Positions 30,124-39,564 of a stretch of DNA of 64,000 nucleotides are shown here, piece after piece. Below the pieces are notes generated by a model, which did not search any database, had not been told where the DNA came from, and saw only the letters and a list, made by a program, of their open reading frames with translations. Numbering within the stretch: position 1 is the first letter of the stretch; each line of letters begins with the position of its first letter. This stretch comes from an uncultured beta proteobacterium. GTDB lineage: Bacteria; Pseudomonadota; Gammaproteobacteria; Burkholderiales; Burkholderiaceae_C. The stretch covers positions 1 through 64,000 of the forward strand of contig CAIPZV010000008.1 of NCBI GenBank assembly GCA_903869595.1, given 5' to 3'. Position numbers and translations under genes: made by a program.

Positions 30124-30870
30124 TTACATATACATGCCGCCGTTGACGTGCAATTCCTGGCCCGTCACATAGGCCGCTTGCGGCGAGGCCAGATAGACCA
30201 CCGCATGCGCGATATCGGAAGGCTGGCCCAGATGCCCCAAGGGAATCTGGGTTTGCAAGGCATTTTGCTGCTCTTGGCTGAGCGCTGCCGTCATGTCGGT
30301 GGCGATAAAGCCCGGCGCGATGCAATTGACGGTGATCTGCCGCGAACCAAGCTCGCGGGCCAGGGCGCGGGTCATACCCGCCACACCGGCTTTGGCTGCG
30401 GCGTAATTGGCCTGGCCGGGATTGCCGGAAGCGCCCACCACCGAGGTGATATTGATGATGCGGCCATAGCGCTGCTTCATCATGGTCCGCATTACCGCTC
30501 GGCTCATGCGGAACACGCCTTTGAGGTTGGCATCGATCACCGCATCCCAGTCATCGTCTTTCATGCGCATGGCCAGGTTATCGCGGGTGATGCCGGCGTT
30601 GTTGACCAGCACCTGCAAACTGCCTAGCTCCTTGATCACCGAATCCACTAGCGCGTCACAAGCAGGGCCATCCGTCACGTTGAGCACCCGCCCGGCGCAG
30701 CCTGCATAGGCCTCCAAGGCCCGGCTAATGCCTTTCGCACCCGCTTCGCTGGTCGCCGTTCCGACCACGCGCAGGCCCTGGCGGGCCAATTCGAGGGCGA
30801 TGGCCGCGCCAATGCCGCGCGATGCGCCGGTGACCAGGGCTACTTGGCCCGCAAACTCGTTAGCACTCAT
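30124..30870 (-). CDS. fabG: 3-oxoacyl-ACP reductase
   Basis: This 248-residue short-chain dehydrogenase reduces 3-oxoacyl-ACP with NADPH. The cofactor motif GASRGIG is at residues 15-21, NNAG at 90-93, and the Ser143-Tyr156-Lys160 triad is complete. The start overlaps the fabD stop by four bases (ATGA). Context within fabH-fabD-fabG-acpP-fabF makes the role certain. Confidence 0.97.
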   Translation of the reverse strand: MSANEFAGQVALVTGASRGIGAAIALELARQGLRVVGTATSEAGAKGISRALEAYAGCAGRVLNVTDGPACDALVDSVIKELGSLQVLVNNAGITRDNLAMRMKDDDWDAVIDANLKGVFRMSRAVMRTMMKQRYGRIINITSVVGASGNPGQANYAAAKAGVAGMTRALARELGSRQITVNCIAPGFIATDMTAALSQEQQNALQTQIPLGHLGQPSDIAHAVVYLASPQAAYVTGQELHVNGGMYM

Positions 30871-31817
30871 TGCAAACCCGCCTGTGTTTCGGCCAAAGTG
30901 GCCGGATCAAAAACCGCAAACGCACTTAAAGACGCATCAATGCGCTTGACCATGCCGCTTAATACCTTGCCAGGGCCGCATTCGACAATTTGCTCCAGGC
31001 CCCGCGCTTTGAGAGCTTGAACGGTTTGCACCCAGCGCACCGGCCCGAAGGCCTGGCGGCACAAAGCCTCGCGAATACGGTCTGGCGCGGTTTCCACCGC
31101 GACGTCGATATTGTTAATCAGGGGAATCTGCGGGCTGGCAATCGCAATCTGACCCAAGCGTTCGCGCAGTATCAAGGCCGCCGGCTGCATCAAGGCGCAA
31201 TGGAATGGGGCCGATACAGGCAGCAACAAAGCGCGCTTGGCGCCCTGCGCTTTGAGTACCTCACAAGCGCGCTCGACAGCCGCTTTACTACCGGAAATTA
31301 CCGTCTGAGCGTTGTCATTGAAATTAGCCGCCTCCACCACTTCGCCGCTCTCAGGAGAAAACTCTGCCGCCACGTCGGCACACAAAGCCGCCACACGCGC
31401 CGGGTCCATGCCCAAAATAGCCGCCATCGCGCCCTTACCTACGGGCACGGCTTCCTGCATGGCCTGGCCACGCAAACGCACCAAGGGCACCGCATCGGCC
31501 AGCGTCATGGCGCCCGCCGCCACCAAAGCCGCGTACTCACCCAGGGAATGCCCGGCCACCGCCTGCGGCGCAACACCCACTTCGGCCATCCACACGCGGT
31601 AAGCAGCGACACCCGCCACCAGCATCACCGGCTGGGTATTGGTCGTCAAGGCCAGGGCTTCTTTGCTGCCTTCGCGAATCAAGGCGCCCACATCTTCATG
31701 CAAAGCCTGTGAGGCCTCGTCCAGCACCGCGCGTACCACCGGGTGATCGCCCCATGCGTCGAGCATGCCCACGGACTGGGAGCCCTGGCCGGGAAAAACA
31801 AAAGCAAATGGTTTCAT
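30867..31817 (-). CDS. fabD: Malonyl-CoA:ACP transacylase
   Basis: This 316-residue enzyme loads malonate from CoA onto ACP. FPGQGSQ (8-14) and the nucleophile motif GHSLGEYAA (Ser91) are present, and the second active-site His is in VSAPFHCALM near 204. It is 63 bp after fabH and overlaps fabG by four bases. Confidence 0.97.
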   Translation of the reverse strand: MKPFAFVFPGQGSQSVGMLDAWGDHPVVRAVLDEASQALHEDVGALIREGSKEALALTTNTQPVMLVAGVAAYRVWMAEVGVAPQAVAGHSLGEYAALVAAGAMTLADAVPLVRLRGQAMQEAVPVGKGAMAAILGMDPARVAALCADVAAEFSPESGEVVEAANFNDNAQTVISGSKAAVERACEVLKAQGAKRALLLPVSAPFHCALMQPAALILRERLGQIAIASPQIPLINNIDVAVETAPDRIREALCRQAFGPVRWVQTVQALKARGLEQIVECGPGKVLSGMVKRIDASLSAFAVFDPATLAETQAGLQ

Positions 31818-31880
31818 CGGTTCAAGCGTCTAATTAATGAAAACAAAATGAAAAGCGATACGAGCGGCAGCGCAGCAAAA

Positions 31881-32858
31881 TTAGAGCCTTAGCAAGACCG
31901 CGCCCCAGGTAAAGCCGCCGCCCACGCCTTCGAGCAATACGGTTTGACCTTTCTGAATCCGCCCGCCACGCACACCGGCATCGAGCGCCAGCGGAATCGA
32001 GGCCGCTGAGGTATTGCCATGCTGGTCCACCGTCAACATGACCTTCTCCATAGGCAGCTTGAGCTTTTTAGCCGTGCTTTGAATGATGCGGATATTGGCC
32101 TGGTGCGGCACCAGCCAATCGATGTCTGTCTCGGTTTTCCCGGCCTTGGACAAGACCGCGCGGGCTGCGTCTTCGAGCACGCCTACCGCCAGTTTGAATA
32201 CCGCTTGGCCTGCCATTTTGAGCAAGGGAACGCCGCTAACCGCGCCACCCTGCACATGGCCGGGCACACACAAAATATCGACATGGCGCCCGTCTGCATG
32301 CAAATCGGTAGACAAAATGCCGGCCGCTTCAGAGGCTTCCAGCACTACGGCCCCAGCGCCATCGCCAAAAAGCACGCAAGTGCCCCGGTCTTTGAAATCC
32401 AATATGCGGGAGAAAATTTCTGCGCCAACCACCAGTGCGCAACGGGCGCTACCGGTCTTGATCAGCGCATCGGCTATGGTCAGCGCATACACAAATCCGC
32501 TGCACACCGCCTGCACATCAAACGCTGCGCCACCAATCGCCCCGAGCTTGCCTTGCAAAATGCAGGCGGTAGAAGGAAACACCATATCCGGCGTGGAGGT
32601 GGCGACGATGATCAGATCGACCTCGCTGGCCGAGCGCCCCGCCGCTTGCAAAGCCGCTTGGCAGGCATGCAAAGCCAGGTCACTGCAAAACACACCGTCG
32701 TCGGCAAAGTGGCGGGCGCTGATACCGCTGCGCTCGACGATCCAGTCGTCCGATGTCTCAATGCCGTCCTGCGCCAGTCGCGCCACCATATCGGCATTGC
32801 TCAGGCGCTTGGGCGGGAGATAACTGCCGGTGCCCGTAATACGTGAATAGCTATTCAT
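31881..32858 (-). CDS. fabH: 3-oxoacyl-ACP synthase III
   Basis: This 325-residue enzyme starts fatty acid synthesis by condensing acetyl-CoA with malonyl-ACP. The Cys119 in DVQAVCSGF, the His in [10 protein letters not shown] and the Asn in [10 protein letters not shown] form the catalytic triad of KAS III enzymes. The gene begins 20 bp after plsX, as in E. coli. Confidence 0.97.
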   Translation of the reverse strand: MNSYSRITGTGSYLPPKRLSNADMVARLAQDGIETSDDWIVERSGISARHFADDGVFCSDLALHACQAALQAAGRSASEVDLIIVATSTPDMVFPSTACILQGKLGAIGGAAFDVQAVCSGFVYALTIADALIKTGSARCALVVGAEIFSRILDFKDRGTCVLFGDGAGAVVLEASEAAGILSTDLHADGRHVDILCVPGHVQGGAVSGVPLLKMAGQAVFKLAVGVLEDAARAVLSKAGKTETDIDWLVPHQANIRIIQSTAKKLKLPMEKVMLTVDQHGNTSAASIPLALDAGVRGGRIQKGQTVLLEGVGGGFTWGAVLLRL

Positions 32859-32878
32859 GAAAAATCCGGATCGGGAAC

Positions 32879-33913
32879 TTAGCCCTGCGTGGGGGCGGGA
32901 ACTTGCGCATTGAGCAGAGGCGCTGCATGCGCAATGCGCGTTCGCACGCGCTCTAAAAGGTCGTTCTGAACCGCATCATACGCCCGGCCTAAGGCACTAG
33001 AAAACGCCAGTTCATCGGCTGAGCCGTGGCTCTTAAATACCAGTCCGCGCAAGCCCAGCAAGGCCACGCCGTTGTAACGCCGGTGGTCAATGCGCCGCTT
33101 GAGCGCGGACAAGACCGGGGCCGAGGCCAGCGCCGCTAGCTTGGTAAACAGATTGCGCCCGTATTCCTCTTTCAGGAAACCGACGATCATGCCGGCCAGG
33201 CCCTCGCTGGTTTTGAGGGCCACGTTGCCCACAAAACCGTCGCACACCACCAGGTTCACCGTGCCTTTGAAAATGTCATTGCCTTCGACATTGCCGAAAA
33301 AATTCAAATCCCCGCTGGCCGCTGCTGCCCGCAGCAATTCGCCGGATTCTTTAATCGTTTCATTGCCCTTGATGACTTCGGACCCAATATTGAGCAAGCC
33401 CACCGAAGGCGCGTTGATGCTGTCGGTCACCGACACCAGCGCCGAGCCCATCACCGCAAATTGCAGCAAATGCAAAGGCGTGCAATCGACATTGGCGCCC
33501 AAATCCAGCACCGTGGTCGCATGGCCCTTGGCATTGGGAATTTGCCCGGCAAGCGCGGGCCGCTCTATGCCTTCGAGCGTTTTGAGGAGATAGCGTGCAA
33601 TCGCCATCAGCGCGCCGGTGTTGCCCGCCGAGACTGCGGCTTGCGCCAAGCCGTCGCGCACTTGCTCGATGGCGACGCGCATGGACGAATCTTTTTTCTT
33701 GCGCAAGGCGACTTCCAAGGCATCGTCCATCTCCACCACTTCGCTGGCGAATACCTTGGTAACACGGGGATGGGAGAAATCGGCCAAAGCCTGCGGCAAA
33801 CCGACTAATACCAAGTGGGCGTCCGCGTGCGAAGCCAGGAATTTGCGGCAAGCTGGGAGGGTGACCGGGGGACCAAAATCCCCGCCCATACAGTCCACTG
33901 CGATGGTAATCAT
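32879..33913 (-). CDS. plsX: Phosphate acyltransferase
   Basis: This 344-residue enzyme makes acyl-phosphate from acyl-ACP, the donor for PlsY in phospholipid synthesis. It has the N-terminal DCMGGDFGP motif (residues 8-16) and the family segments [13 protein letters not shown] and [11 protein letters not shown]. The leader just upstream contains the rpmF terminator, so plsX may depend on read-through or on a promoter in 33914-33963. Confidence 0.96.
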   Translation of the reverse strand: MITIAVDCMGGDFGPPVTLPACRKFLASHADAHLVLVGLPQALADFSHPRVTKVFASEVVEMDDALEVALRKKKDSSMRVAIEQVRDGLAQAAVSAGNTGALMAIARYLLKTLEGIERPALAGQIPNAKGHATTVLDLGANVDCTPLHLLQFAVMGSALVSVTDSINAPSVGLLNIGSEVIKGNETIKESGELLRAAAASGDLNFFGNVEGNDIFKGTVNLVVCDGFVGNVALKTSEGLAGMIVGFLKEEYGRNLFTKLAALASAPVLSALKRRIDHRRYNGVALLGLRGLVFKSHGSADELAFSSALGRAYDAVQNDLLERVRTRIAHAAPLLNAQVPAPTQG

Positions 33914-33963
33914 GCAGCGTACGGGAGAAAAAGAAGTTTCACGGGACTCAAGCGCGTGGACAT

Positions 33964-34003
33964 GAAAAAAGCCCGAGGCTACAGGCGATGCAGCTTCGGG
34001 CTT
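33964..34003 (-). terminator. Intrinsic terminator after rpmF
   Basis: On the minus strand, AAGCCCGAAGCT (34003-33992) pairs with AGCCTCGGGCTT (33980-33969) and is followed by six T. It lies between rpmF and plsX and would separate ribosomal protein output from the lipid genes. Confidence 0.85.
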
Positions 34004-34020
34004 GGTGCCGACCGCGGGGG

Positions 34021-34203
34021 TCAGGCTTCTGATTTGGTCTTGAGGACTTTGCGGCCACGGTAAAAGCCGGTCGGGCTGATGTGGTGACGCAAATGGATTT
34101 CGCCGGTGGTCGGCTCCACGGCAATGCCGGGCACCACCAGTGCATTGTGCGAACGGTGCATGCCGCGCTTGGAGGGGGATTTTTTGTTTTGCTGAACTGC
34201 CAT
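34021..34203 (-). CDS. rpmF: 50S ribosomal protein L32
   Basis: This 60-residue ribosomal protein begins [19 protein letters not shown] and ends with the basic RGRKVL segment, standard for the cysteine-free proteobacterial form. The ATG is preceded by AGGAGCC. The order yceD-rpmF-plsX is conserved across proteobacteria. Confidence 0.98.
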   Translation of the reverse strand: MAVQQNKKSPSKRGMHRSHNALVVPGIAVEPTTGEIHLRHHISPTGFYRGRKVLKTKSEA

Positions 34204-34325
34204 GGTTGGCTCCTAGTCAAAGTGGCTGCAGGCGAGGCAGCACCGTCGGTTAATCGGATGGTGCAAATCACGCGGTTTGCACCCAAGCCTTCCATTATAG
34301 CGTCTGGCCGCATTTGCAAGAGCGC

Positions 34326-34868
34326 TCAGCTTTTGGGCGTCTTGAGCTGCGCCAGCTTGGCAAAGGGGTTTGGGCGCTCGCTCGTCGCTTCAAAATCAGC
34401 GTCCGCCGCAGACAACTTCAGGTCGCCGGGGCATTTCTCATGTTTGGGCGAGACCGGCAAGGCCATCAGCAGCTCGTCTTCCACCAATTCCAGCAAGTCA
34501 AACTGAGGCGAGCTGACCAGCAAGTCTTCCTCTGAGTCCTCGTCCTGCGCTAAAGCAGCTTCCTCTGACTCCACAAAGCGAAATTCACGATCGAACTGCA
34601 CCTGGGTAGTTACCGGCTCCAGACAGCGCTGGCATACCAAGTCAATCTCTACCTGCCCTTTCAGCTGCAACCACGGCACAGACGCACCCGCAGCGTCGCT
34701 ACGCATGCTGCCCAGCGCCTGGAAATGCACCGTGCGCTCAGCCACCGCCTGCACTGCTTCGTCCGCCAAGCGGGGCAATTGGGCCAAAGGTGACTTGCCT
34801 TCCAGGGGCGAGGCTTCGAGCGCGAAGGCTGCAATTGATAGCTTGCGGTACGAGGTGGAAGTGGCCAT
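34326..34868 (-). CDS. yceD: YceD family protein (DUF177), 23S rRNA accumulation protein
   Basis: This 180-residue DUF177 protein is linked in E. coli to 23S rRNA levels. The central LVCQRCLEPV segment (Cys near residues 90-93) and a later CPGD are conserved; the Cys may bind metal. An acidic stretch (EDSEEDLL) precedes the C-terminus. It lies 122 bp upstream of rpmF. Its ATG is only 25 bp from the ATG of the divergent maf gene, so its promoter must be compressed or overlap maf coding sequence. Confidence 0.9.
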   Translation of the reverse strand: MATSTSYRKLSIAAFALEASPLEGKSPLAQLPRLADEAVQAVAERTVHFQALGSMRSDAAGASVPWLQLKGQVEIDLVCQRCLEPVTTQVQFDREFRFVESEEAALAQDEDSEEDLLVSSPQFDLLELVEDELLMALPVSPKHEKCPGDLKLSAADADFEATSERPNPFAKLAQLKTPKS

Positions 34869-34893
34869 GCGTGCAGTGTAAGAGAATCAGCCC

Positions 34894-35496
34894 ATGCAAA
34901 GCCCCGCCACCCGCGCCCTGATTCTGGCGTCCACTTCCCGCTACCGCCGCTCGCTGCTCGAGCGCCTGCAATTGCCTTTTACGGTGCAAGCGCCCGGTGT
35001 GGACGAAACGCCCCTGGCCGGTGAGGCGCCGGCGGAACTGGCCAGCCGACTGGCCCTGGCCAAGGCCGCCGCCGTGGCAGACGCGGCGCCCCATGCCGTG
35101 GTGATCGGCTGCGACCAAGTGGCGGACTTAGCCGGACAGGCTTTGGGCAAGCCGGGTAACTACGAAAACGCTGTCAGCCAGCTGCGCGCCATGCGCGGCC
35201 AGACGGTGGTATTTCAAACCGCCATGGCGGTGGTGTGCAGGGAAAGCAGCTTTTACGAAGAAGTGCTGGTGCCGGTACGGGTTGCGTATCGCGACGCATC
35301 GGACGCTGAAATTGATTTTTACCTGCGCGCCGAAGAACCCTATGACTGCGCGGGCAGCGTCAAAAGCGAAGGCATGGGCATTGCGCTGATGCACAGCATC
35401 GACAACGATGACCCCACGGCGCTCATCGGCCTGCCGCTGATTCGCCTGAGCGCCCTGCTGCGCCGGGCTGGCCTACCCGTATTGGGGTCTGCGTGA
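34894..35496 (+). CDS. Maf-like nucleotide pyrophosphatase, probable 7-methyl-GTP type
   Basis: This 200-residue member of the Maf/HAM1 fold hydrolyses non-canonical nucleoside triphosphates. It shows LASTSRYRRSLLERL (residues 11-25), GCDQVADL near 71 and the late KSEGMGIALM, features of the YceF subgroup (m7GTP) rather than YhdE. It ends in a GTGA overlap with the next gene. It sits between yceD and a methyltransferase gene, the position of yceF beside yceD in E. coli. Confidence 0.88.
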   Translation: MQSPATRALILASTSRYRRSLLERLQLPFTVQAPGVDETPLAGEAPAELASRLALAKAAAVADAAPHAVVIGCDQVADLAGQALGKPGNYENAVSQLRAMRGQTVVFQTAMAVVCRESSFYEEVLVPVRVAYRDASDAEIDFYLRAEEPYDCAGSVKSEGMGIALMHSIDNDDPTALIGLPLIRLSALLRRAGLPVLGSA

Positions 35497-36275
35497 ACCC
35501 GGTCGCCGGTGCCATAAGCGCAAAGCGCCTGGGCACGCTGTATCTGGTTCCCACGCCTTTGGATTTTGGCTGCGACAGCGTGGCGCCCTTGGGCGAGGTG
35601 CTACCCCAAGCCACCATCGTGCGCGCCGCCGCGCTCCAGCACTGGGTATGCGAAAACGCCAAATCAGCGCGCGCCTTTCTCAAGCGCGTGGGCGAGGTCA
35701 GCCCCCTGTGCGCCAGCATCCAAGAGCAGGACTTACAGGAACTGCCGCGCGAGGTGCATAAAAAAGGCGATGTCGGCTTTGATGCACGCAGCTTGCTGGC
35801 ACCGGCTTTGCAAGGGCAGGATATGGGCTTGCTCAGCGAAGCCGGCATGCCGGCGATTGCTGATCCGGGCGCCTCGGTGGTGCGCGCTGCCCATGCGCTG
35901 GGTATCGAAGTGCAACCCTTGATTGGCCCGGTATCGCTGATGCTGGCGCTGGCAGCCAGTGGCCTGAACGGCCAGAACTTCGCGTTTGTAGGCTATGTGC
36001 CCAGCGAACCGGCCTTACGCGCGCAGCGCATCAAGGCGCTGGAAGCGCTTGCGCTCAAGACCGGGCAAACCCAATTGTTTATTGAAACGCCTTACCGCAA
36101 CGAAGCCTTGTTGCGCACGCTGGTGGAAGTATTGCAAGCGGGTACGCGCTTGGCGGTGTCTATGGGCTTGACGCTAGAAACATGCCGCCACTACAGCGGC
36201 ACGTCCCAGGAGTGGAAACGCGGCAAGTGGGGCTTGAACAATCAAACACCGGCTGTATTTGCGATTGGCCCCTGA
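35493..36275 (+). CDS. SAM-dependent methyltransferase, tetrapyrrole methylase (RsmI-like) family
   Basis: This 260-residue TP-methylase-fold protein is related to RsmI, which 2'-O-methylates C1402 of 16S rRNA. It has the opening LYLVPTPLD strand, the LLSEAGMPAIADPGASVVRAAH block (near residues 110-132, holding the cofactor site) and FIETPYRN near 195. It lacks the C-terminal extension of true RsmI. The start is GTG at 35493, overlapping the maf stop (GTGA). In Comamonadaceae a second, longer RsmI is usually present elsewhere; the target of this paralogue is unknown. Confidence 0.8.
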   Translation: MNPVAGAISAKRLGTLYLVPTPLDFGCDSVAPLGEVLPQATIVRAAALQHWVCENAKSARAFLKRVGEVSPLCASIQEQDLQELPREVHKKGDVGFDARSLLAPALQGQDMGLLSEAGMPAIADPGASVVRAAHALGIEVQPLIGPVSLMLALAASGLNGQNFAFVGYVPSEPALRAQRIKALEALALKTGQTQLFIETPYRNEALLRTLVEVLQAGTRLAVSMGLTLETCRHYSGTSQEWKRGKWGLNNQTPAVFAIGP

Positions 36276-36324
36276 GGCCCAGGCGGGTAGGCCAGCGGCT
36301 TGAAGTGGGCTTGGGGCTTGCGCC

Positions 36325-37353
36325 TTAACGCAAGCCAGGCGCGTAGCGCAAGGCGCTGGCCATGGATTCGCCCATGGATGCACCAAAGCGCTTGACCAAA
36401 CGTTCGGCTACGTTTTCGCGGCGGGTGTAGTCGATGATCTCCGGCGCCTTGACGACCTCACGGGCTACGTAATCGAGGTTGCCCAGATGGTCGGCCAGCC
36501 CCATCTTGACCGCCTGATCACCGGTCCAGAACAAACCGCTAAAAGTCTCTGGCGTCTCTTGTAAACGGTCTCCACGTCCGTCTTTGACGGCGCCGATGAA
36601 CTGCTGGTGAATTTGGTTCAGCATGGACTGCGCAAACTCTTTTTGTTTTTCTGTCTGCGGGCTAAAGGGGTCTAGAAAGCCTTTGTTCTGGCCTGCGGTC
36701 ATCAAGCGGCGCTCCACGCCCAGTTTTTCCATCAAACCGGTAAAGCCAAAGCCGTCCATCAGCACGCCGATGCTGCCCACGATGCTGGCCTTGTCCACGA
36801 ATATCTGGTCGGCAGCTACCGCAATGTAATAGGCTGCCGAAGCGCAGGTTTCTTCCACCACCACATAGACCGGCTTCTTATGCAAAGCCTTCAAACGGCG
36901 AATCTCGTCGTTCATGATGCCCGCTTGCACCGGGCTGCCGCCGGGCGAATTAATTAAGAGCACCACGGCTAGCGCTCCCTCGTCTTCAAATGCACTGCGC
37001 ATGGAAGTAATCACCGCTTCTGCACTGGCATCGGCGCCCGAGGCAATCTCACCCTTGATCTCGACCACCGCCGTATGCGGCCGGGACACATCGGTGTTGT
37101 GCATGCTGCCGCTGCGGTCCATGCCCAGCCAAATCAGCCCCGCAAAAAACAAAAGCCAGGCCAGTCGCATGCCGTATTTCCAGCGCCGCGCTGCGCGCTG
37201 CTCGGCCAGGCTGTCGTGCATCCATTTTTCGATGAAGCTGCGCTCCCACGCCGCCCCGCTGGCGGCGGCAGGCTTGTTATCGCTAGCTTGCGCTGCAGCC
37301 TGCGCTGGTACGGGAGTGGGGGCTGCGGGATCGGTAAAAACGGGCTCTGTCAT
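36325..37353 (-). CDS. sppA: Signal peptide peptidase, S49 (SppA-like) family
   Basis: This 342-residue S49 serine protease degrades signal peptides in the membrane. A polar, Pro/Ala-rich N-terminus of about 60 residues precedes one membrane helix (about 63-78). The catalytic Ser162 lies in EETCASAAYY; GGSPVQAGIMNDEI precedes it. The single S49 domain makes it like the short SppA/SohB forms. I chose ATG 37353, one base from the Rieske gene stop, over an in-frame start at 37443 that would overlap that gene. Confidence 0.9.
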   Translation of the reverse strand: MTEPVFTDPAAPTPVPAQAAAQASDNKPAAASGAAWERSFIEKWMHDSLAEQRAARRWKYGMRLAWLLFFAGLIWLGMDRSGSMHNTDVSRPHTAVVEIKGEIASGADASAEAVITSMRSAFEDEGALAVVLLINSPGGSPVQAGIMNDEIRRLKALHKKPVYVVVEETCASAAYYIAVAADQIFVDKASIVGSIGVLMDGFGFTGLMEKLGVERRLMTAGQNKGFLDPFSPQTEKQKEFAQSMLNQIHQQFIGAVKDGRGDRLQETPETFSGLFWTGDQAVKMGLADHLGNLDYVAREVVKAPEIIDYTRRENVAERLVKRFGASMGESMASALRYAPGLR

Positions 37354-37354
37354 A

Positions 37355-37729
37355 TTAGAAAGTCTGCGGTAGTAATTGCAGGTCAGTATGCCAGCCCACC
37401 AGGCCGTCCTGCTCAGAAAGGGCAATTTTGACCAAGCCGCCACGGCAGGGGCCGTTCATGCAACGCCCGGTGTCCGGCGCGTACAGGGCGCCATGGGTGG
37501 CGCAAATTAACCACTGGCCGGTGGAGTCAAAAAAACGGTTGGCCTGGAAATCCATTTCCATAGCCACATGGCTGCAACGGTTGAGGTAGGCATGCACTTC
37601 GCCCTTGAAGCGTATGGCAAATGCCCAACAGCTTTGCCCCCGGTACAGCACGTCAAAGGGCACCGCCAGCCCGCTATCTTGTAGTTCGGCGGAAGGACAC
37701 AAGGGGATCAGCGTGCTTTCAGCAGTCAT
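37355..37729 (-). CDS. Rieske [2Fe-2S] domain protein
   Basis: This 124-residue stand-alone Rieske domain has the two cluster motifs RCSHVAME (Cys-X-His) and CATHGALY (Cys-X-X-His), with the usual fold around them. It is like the small ferredoxin-type Rieske proteins such as NirD or ring-dioxygenase ferredoxins, but no oxygenase partner is in this operon. I used ATG 37729; a TTG at 37753 preceded by AGGA is a possible alternative start adding eight residues. It lies between a HAD phosphatase and the S49 peptidase. The electron-transfer partner is unknown. Confidence 0.85.
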   Translation of the reverse strand: MTAESTLIPLCPSAELQDSGLAVPFDVLYRGQSCWAFAIRFKGEVHAYLNRCSHVAMEMDFQANRFFDSTGQWLICATHGALYAPDTGRCMNGPCRGGLVKIALSEQDGLVGWHTDLQLLPQTF

Positions 37730-37783
37730 GGGGGAACAGGTATTTGATTTCAAAAATCCTATCGGCCTCTAGGCGCGGCGGCG

Positions 37784-38452
37784 TTATGCGCTTTCCAGCA
37801 TCCAGCGGTGCAAGGCTTGGGCCGAGTCTGCAATATATAGAGGCTGAAGGGCAGCCAAGGCACTTTCGTCATGGGCGCCGTAGTTCACGCCCACACTGGC
37901 GCAACCGGCATTGGCCGCTAGTTGCAAGTCGTGCGTGGTGTCGCCCACCATTAAGGTGCGCTCAGGAGACACGCCCATTTCCGCCATCAATTCATGCAGC
38001 ATGCGTGGATGCGGCTTGCCTGCGGTTTCGTCTGCCGTGCGGCTGGCGTGGAACAGGTCTTTGAGGTCCACATGGGCCAAAGCCTGGTCCAGGCCCCAAC
38101 GGCTTTTACCGGTGGCCACGGTCAGGAAGTATTGGCGTGCTTTCAATTCGGCCAGCATTTCCAGCACGCCGGGGAACAAGCTAATCTGGTCTTGCTCGCG
38201 TCCGTAGTGGTATTTGTAACGCTCACCCAGCAGCGGGTATTTTTCTTTGGGAACGTCCGGCGCCGCATGGGCCAAAGCCTGGCCCAGCCCCAAACCGATC
38301 ACATACGCCGCATCCTTGTCGCTGGGCACGCTGCCACCCACATCGCGCACCGCGCCCTGGATGGAGCGCACGATGATGGCGGTGGAGTCGAACAGGGTGC
38401 CGTCCCAGTCGAAGGCGATCAGGTCAAAACGGCGTTTGGGTACGGAAGTCAT
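37784..38452 (-). CDS. HAD-superfamily hydrolase, phosphoglycolate phosphatase-like
   Basis: This 222-residue HAD subfamily IA hydrolase has the motif I nucleophile FDWDGTLFDS (residues 13-22), VATGKSRWG (motif II), a Lys in the AGKPHPRML segment (motif III) and GDTTHDLQLAANAG (motif IV). The cap domain is of the Gph/PGMB type. Its start overlaps the rluC stop by four bases. Substrate could be 2-phosphoglycolate or another small phosphoester; not determinable here. Confidence 0.88.
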   Translation of the reverse strand: MTSVPKRRFDLIAFDWDGTLFDSTAIIVRSIQGAVRDVGGSVPSDKDAAYVIGLGLGQALAHAAPDVPKEKYPLLGERYKYHYGREQDQISLFPGVLEMLAELKARQYFLTVATGKSRWGLDQALAHVDLKDLFHASRTADETAGKPHPRMLHELMAEMGVSPERTLMVGDTTHDLQLAANAGCASVGVNYGAHDESALAALQPLYIADSAQALHRWMLESA

Positions 38453-39564
38453 AGGTCGTCTATCTGCTTGGCAACGGTCGGCAAGGCGTCGATGGTAGCA
38501 AGTGCAGCGGGAAGCCTTGCTTGCAAAAAAGGCAGCAATTCAGGGGCCAAGGGCGCTTGCAAGGCAAGCGCCTCCCCGCTGACCGGATGGGCGATTTGCA
38601 AACGCCAGGCATGCAAAAACATGCGCTTGAGCGGCACCGCAGCGCGCGCCCAGACTTTGTTGTCCTCGAAATTTCCGTATTTGTCGTCGCCCGCAATCGG
38701 CATGCCTTCAGAGGCCAAATGCACCCTTATTTGGTGGGTGCGACCGGTTTTGATGGTCACCGCCAGCATGCTCATGGACTGCGTAGCGCCCGGCGCACTG
38801 CGGGTCAGCACTTTCACCAAAGTCACCGAGGGCATACCGTCTGGGTCATCGCGCGCAACCACTTTGACGCGGCGCTCACCCTCGCCTGCACCGCCCGCGC
38901 TGTCCAGCAAATATTTGTGCAGCGGCTTGTCCAGCACTTTTTTATGCGCAGGCCAATCGCCCGCCACCAAAGCCAAATAAGTTTTGCCGGTTTGGCGCTG
39001 GCGAAATTGCTCTTGCAGGTTTTTCAGCGCACTGCGCTTTTTGGCGACGAGCAAAATACCGCTGGTTTCCCGGTCCAAGCGGTGCACCAATTCTAAAAAC
39101 CGCGCTTGCGGCCTGGCCATGCGCAACTGCTCGATGACCCCAAAGCTCACCCCCGAGCCACCATGCACCGCCACCCCTGCCGGTTTGTCCAGCGCCAAAA
39201 AGGCCTCGTCTTCATACAAAACAGCAAAACTACGGCTGGGCGCGGCGTGGGCCGACAGCGTAGCCATAGCCGCCGCCTTGTCCTCTGCCCGCTCCGACAC
39301 GCGCACCGGCGGCAGGCGCACCACATCGCCAGCCTGGATGCGGGTATCGGCCCCGGCCCGGCCCTTATTCACCCGCACCTCGCCGCTGCGAATGATCCGG
39401 TAAATATGCGTCTTGGGCACGCCTTTGAGCTGGCGCATCAGGTAATTGTCCAGGCGCTGATCGGCCTCATCTTCAGCTATTGTCAGCCACTGCGCGGCGG
39501 GCGCCATAGGGGTCACTGAGACGCTAGCGACTGCTTCGGGTTTGACCCCTATAATGTGTTTCAC
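38449..39564 (-). CDS. rluC: 23S rRNA pseudouridine synthase, RluC type
   Basis: This 371-residue RluA-family enzyme makes pseudouridines in 23S rRNA. An N-terminal S4 domain (RLDNYLMRQLKGVPKTHIYR, about residues 37-56) precedes the catalytic domain with Asp164 in HRLDRETSG. The gene is divergent from rne across 466 bp, an arrangement conserved in gammaproteobacteria too (rluC-rne), which favours RluC over RluD. It heads the rluC-HAD-Rieske-sppA operon. Confidence 0.93.
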   Translation of the reverse strand: MKHIIGVKPEAVASVSVTPMAPAAQWLTIAEDEADQRLDNYLMRQLKGVPKTHIYRIIRSGEVRVNKGRAGADTRIQAGDVVRLPPVRVSERAEDKAAAMATLSAHAAPSRSFAVLYEDEAFLALDKPAGVAVHGGSGVSFGVIEQLRMARPQARFLELVHRLDRETSGILLVAKKRSALKNLQEQFRQRQTGKTYLALVAGDWPAHKKVLDKPLHKYLLDSAGGAGEGERRVKVVARDDPDGMPSVTLVKVLTRSAPGATQSMSMLAVTIKTGRTHQIRVHLASEGMPIAGDDKYGNFEDNKVWARAAVPLKRMFLHAWRLQIAHPVSGEALALQAPLAPELLPFLQARLPAALATIDALPTVAKQIDDL

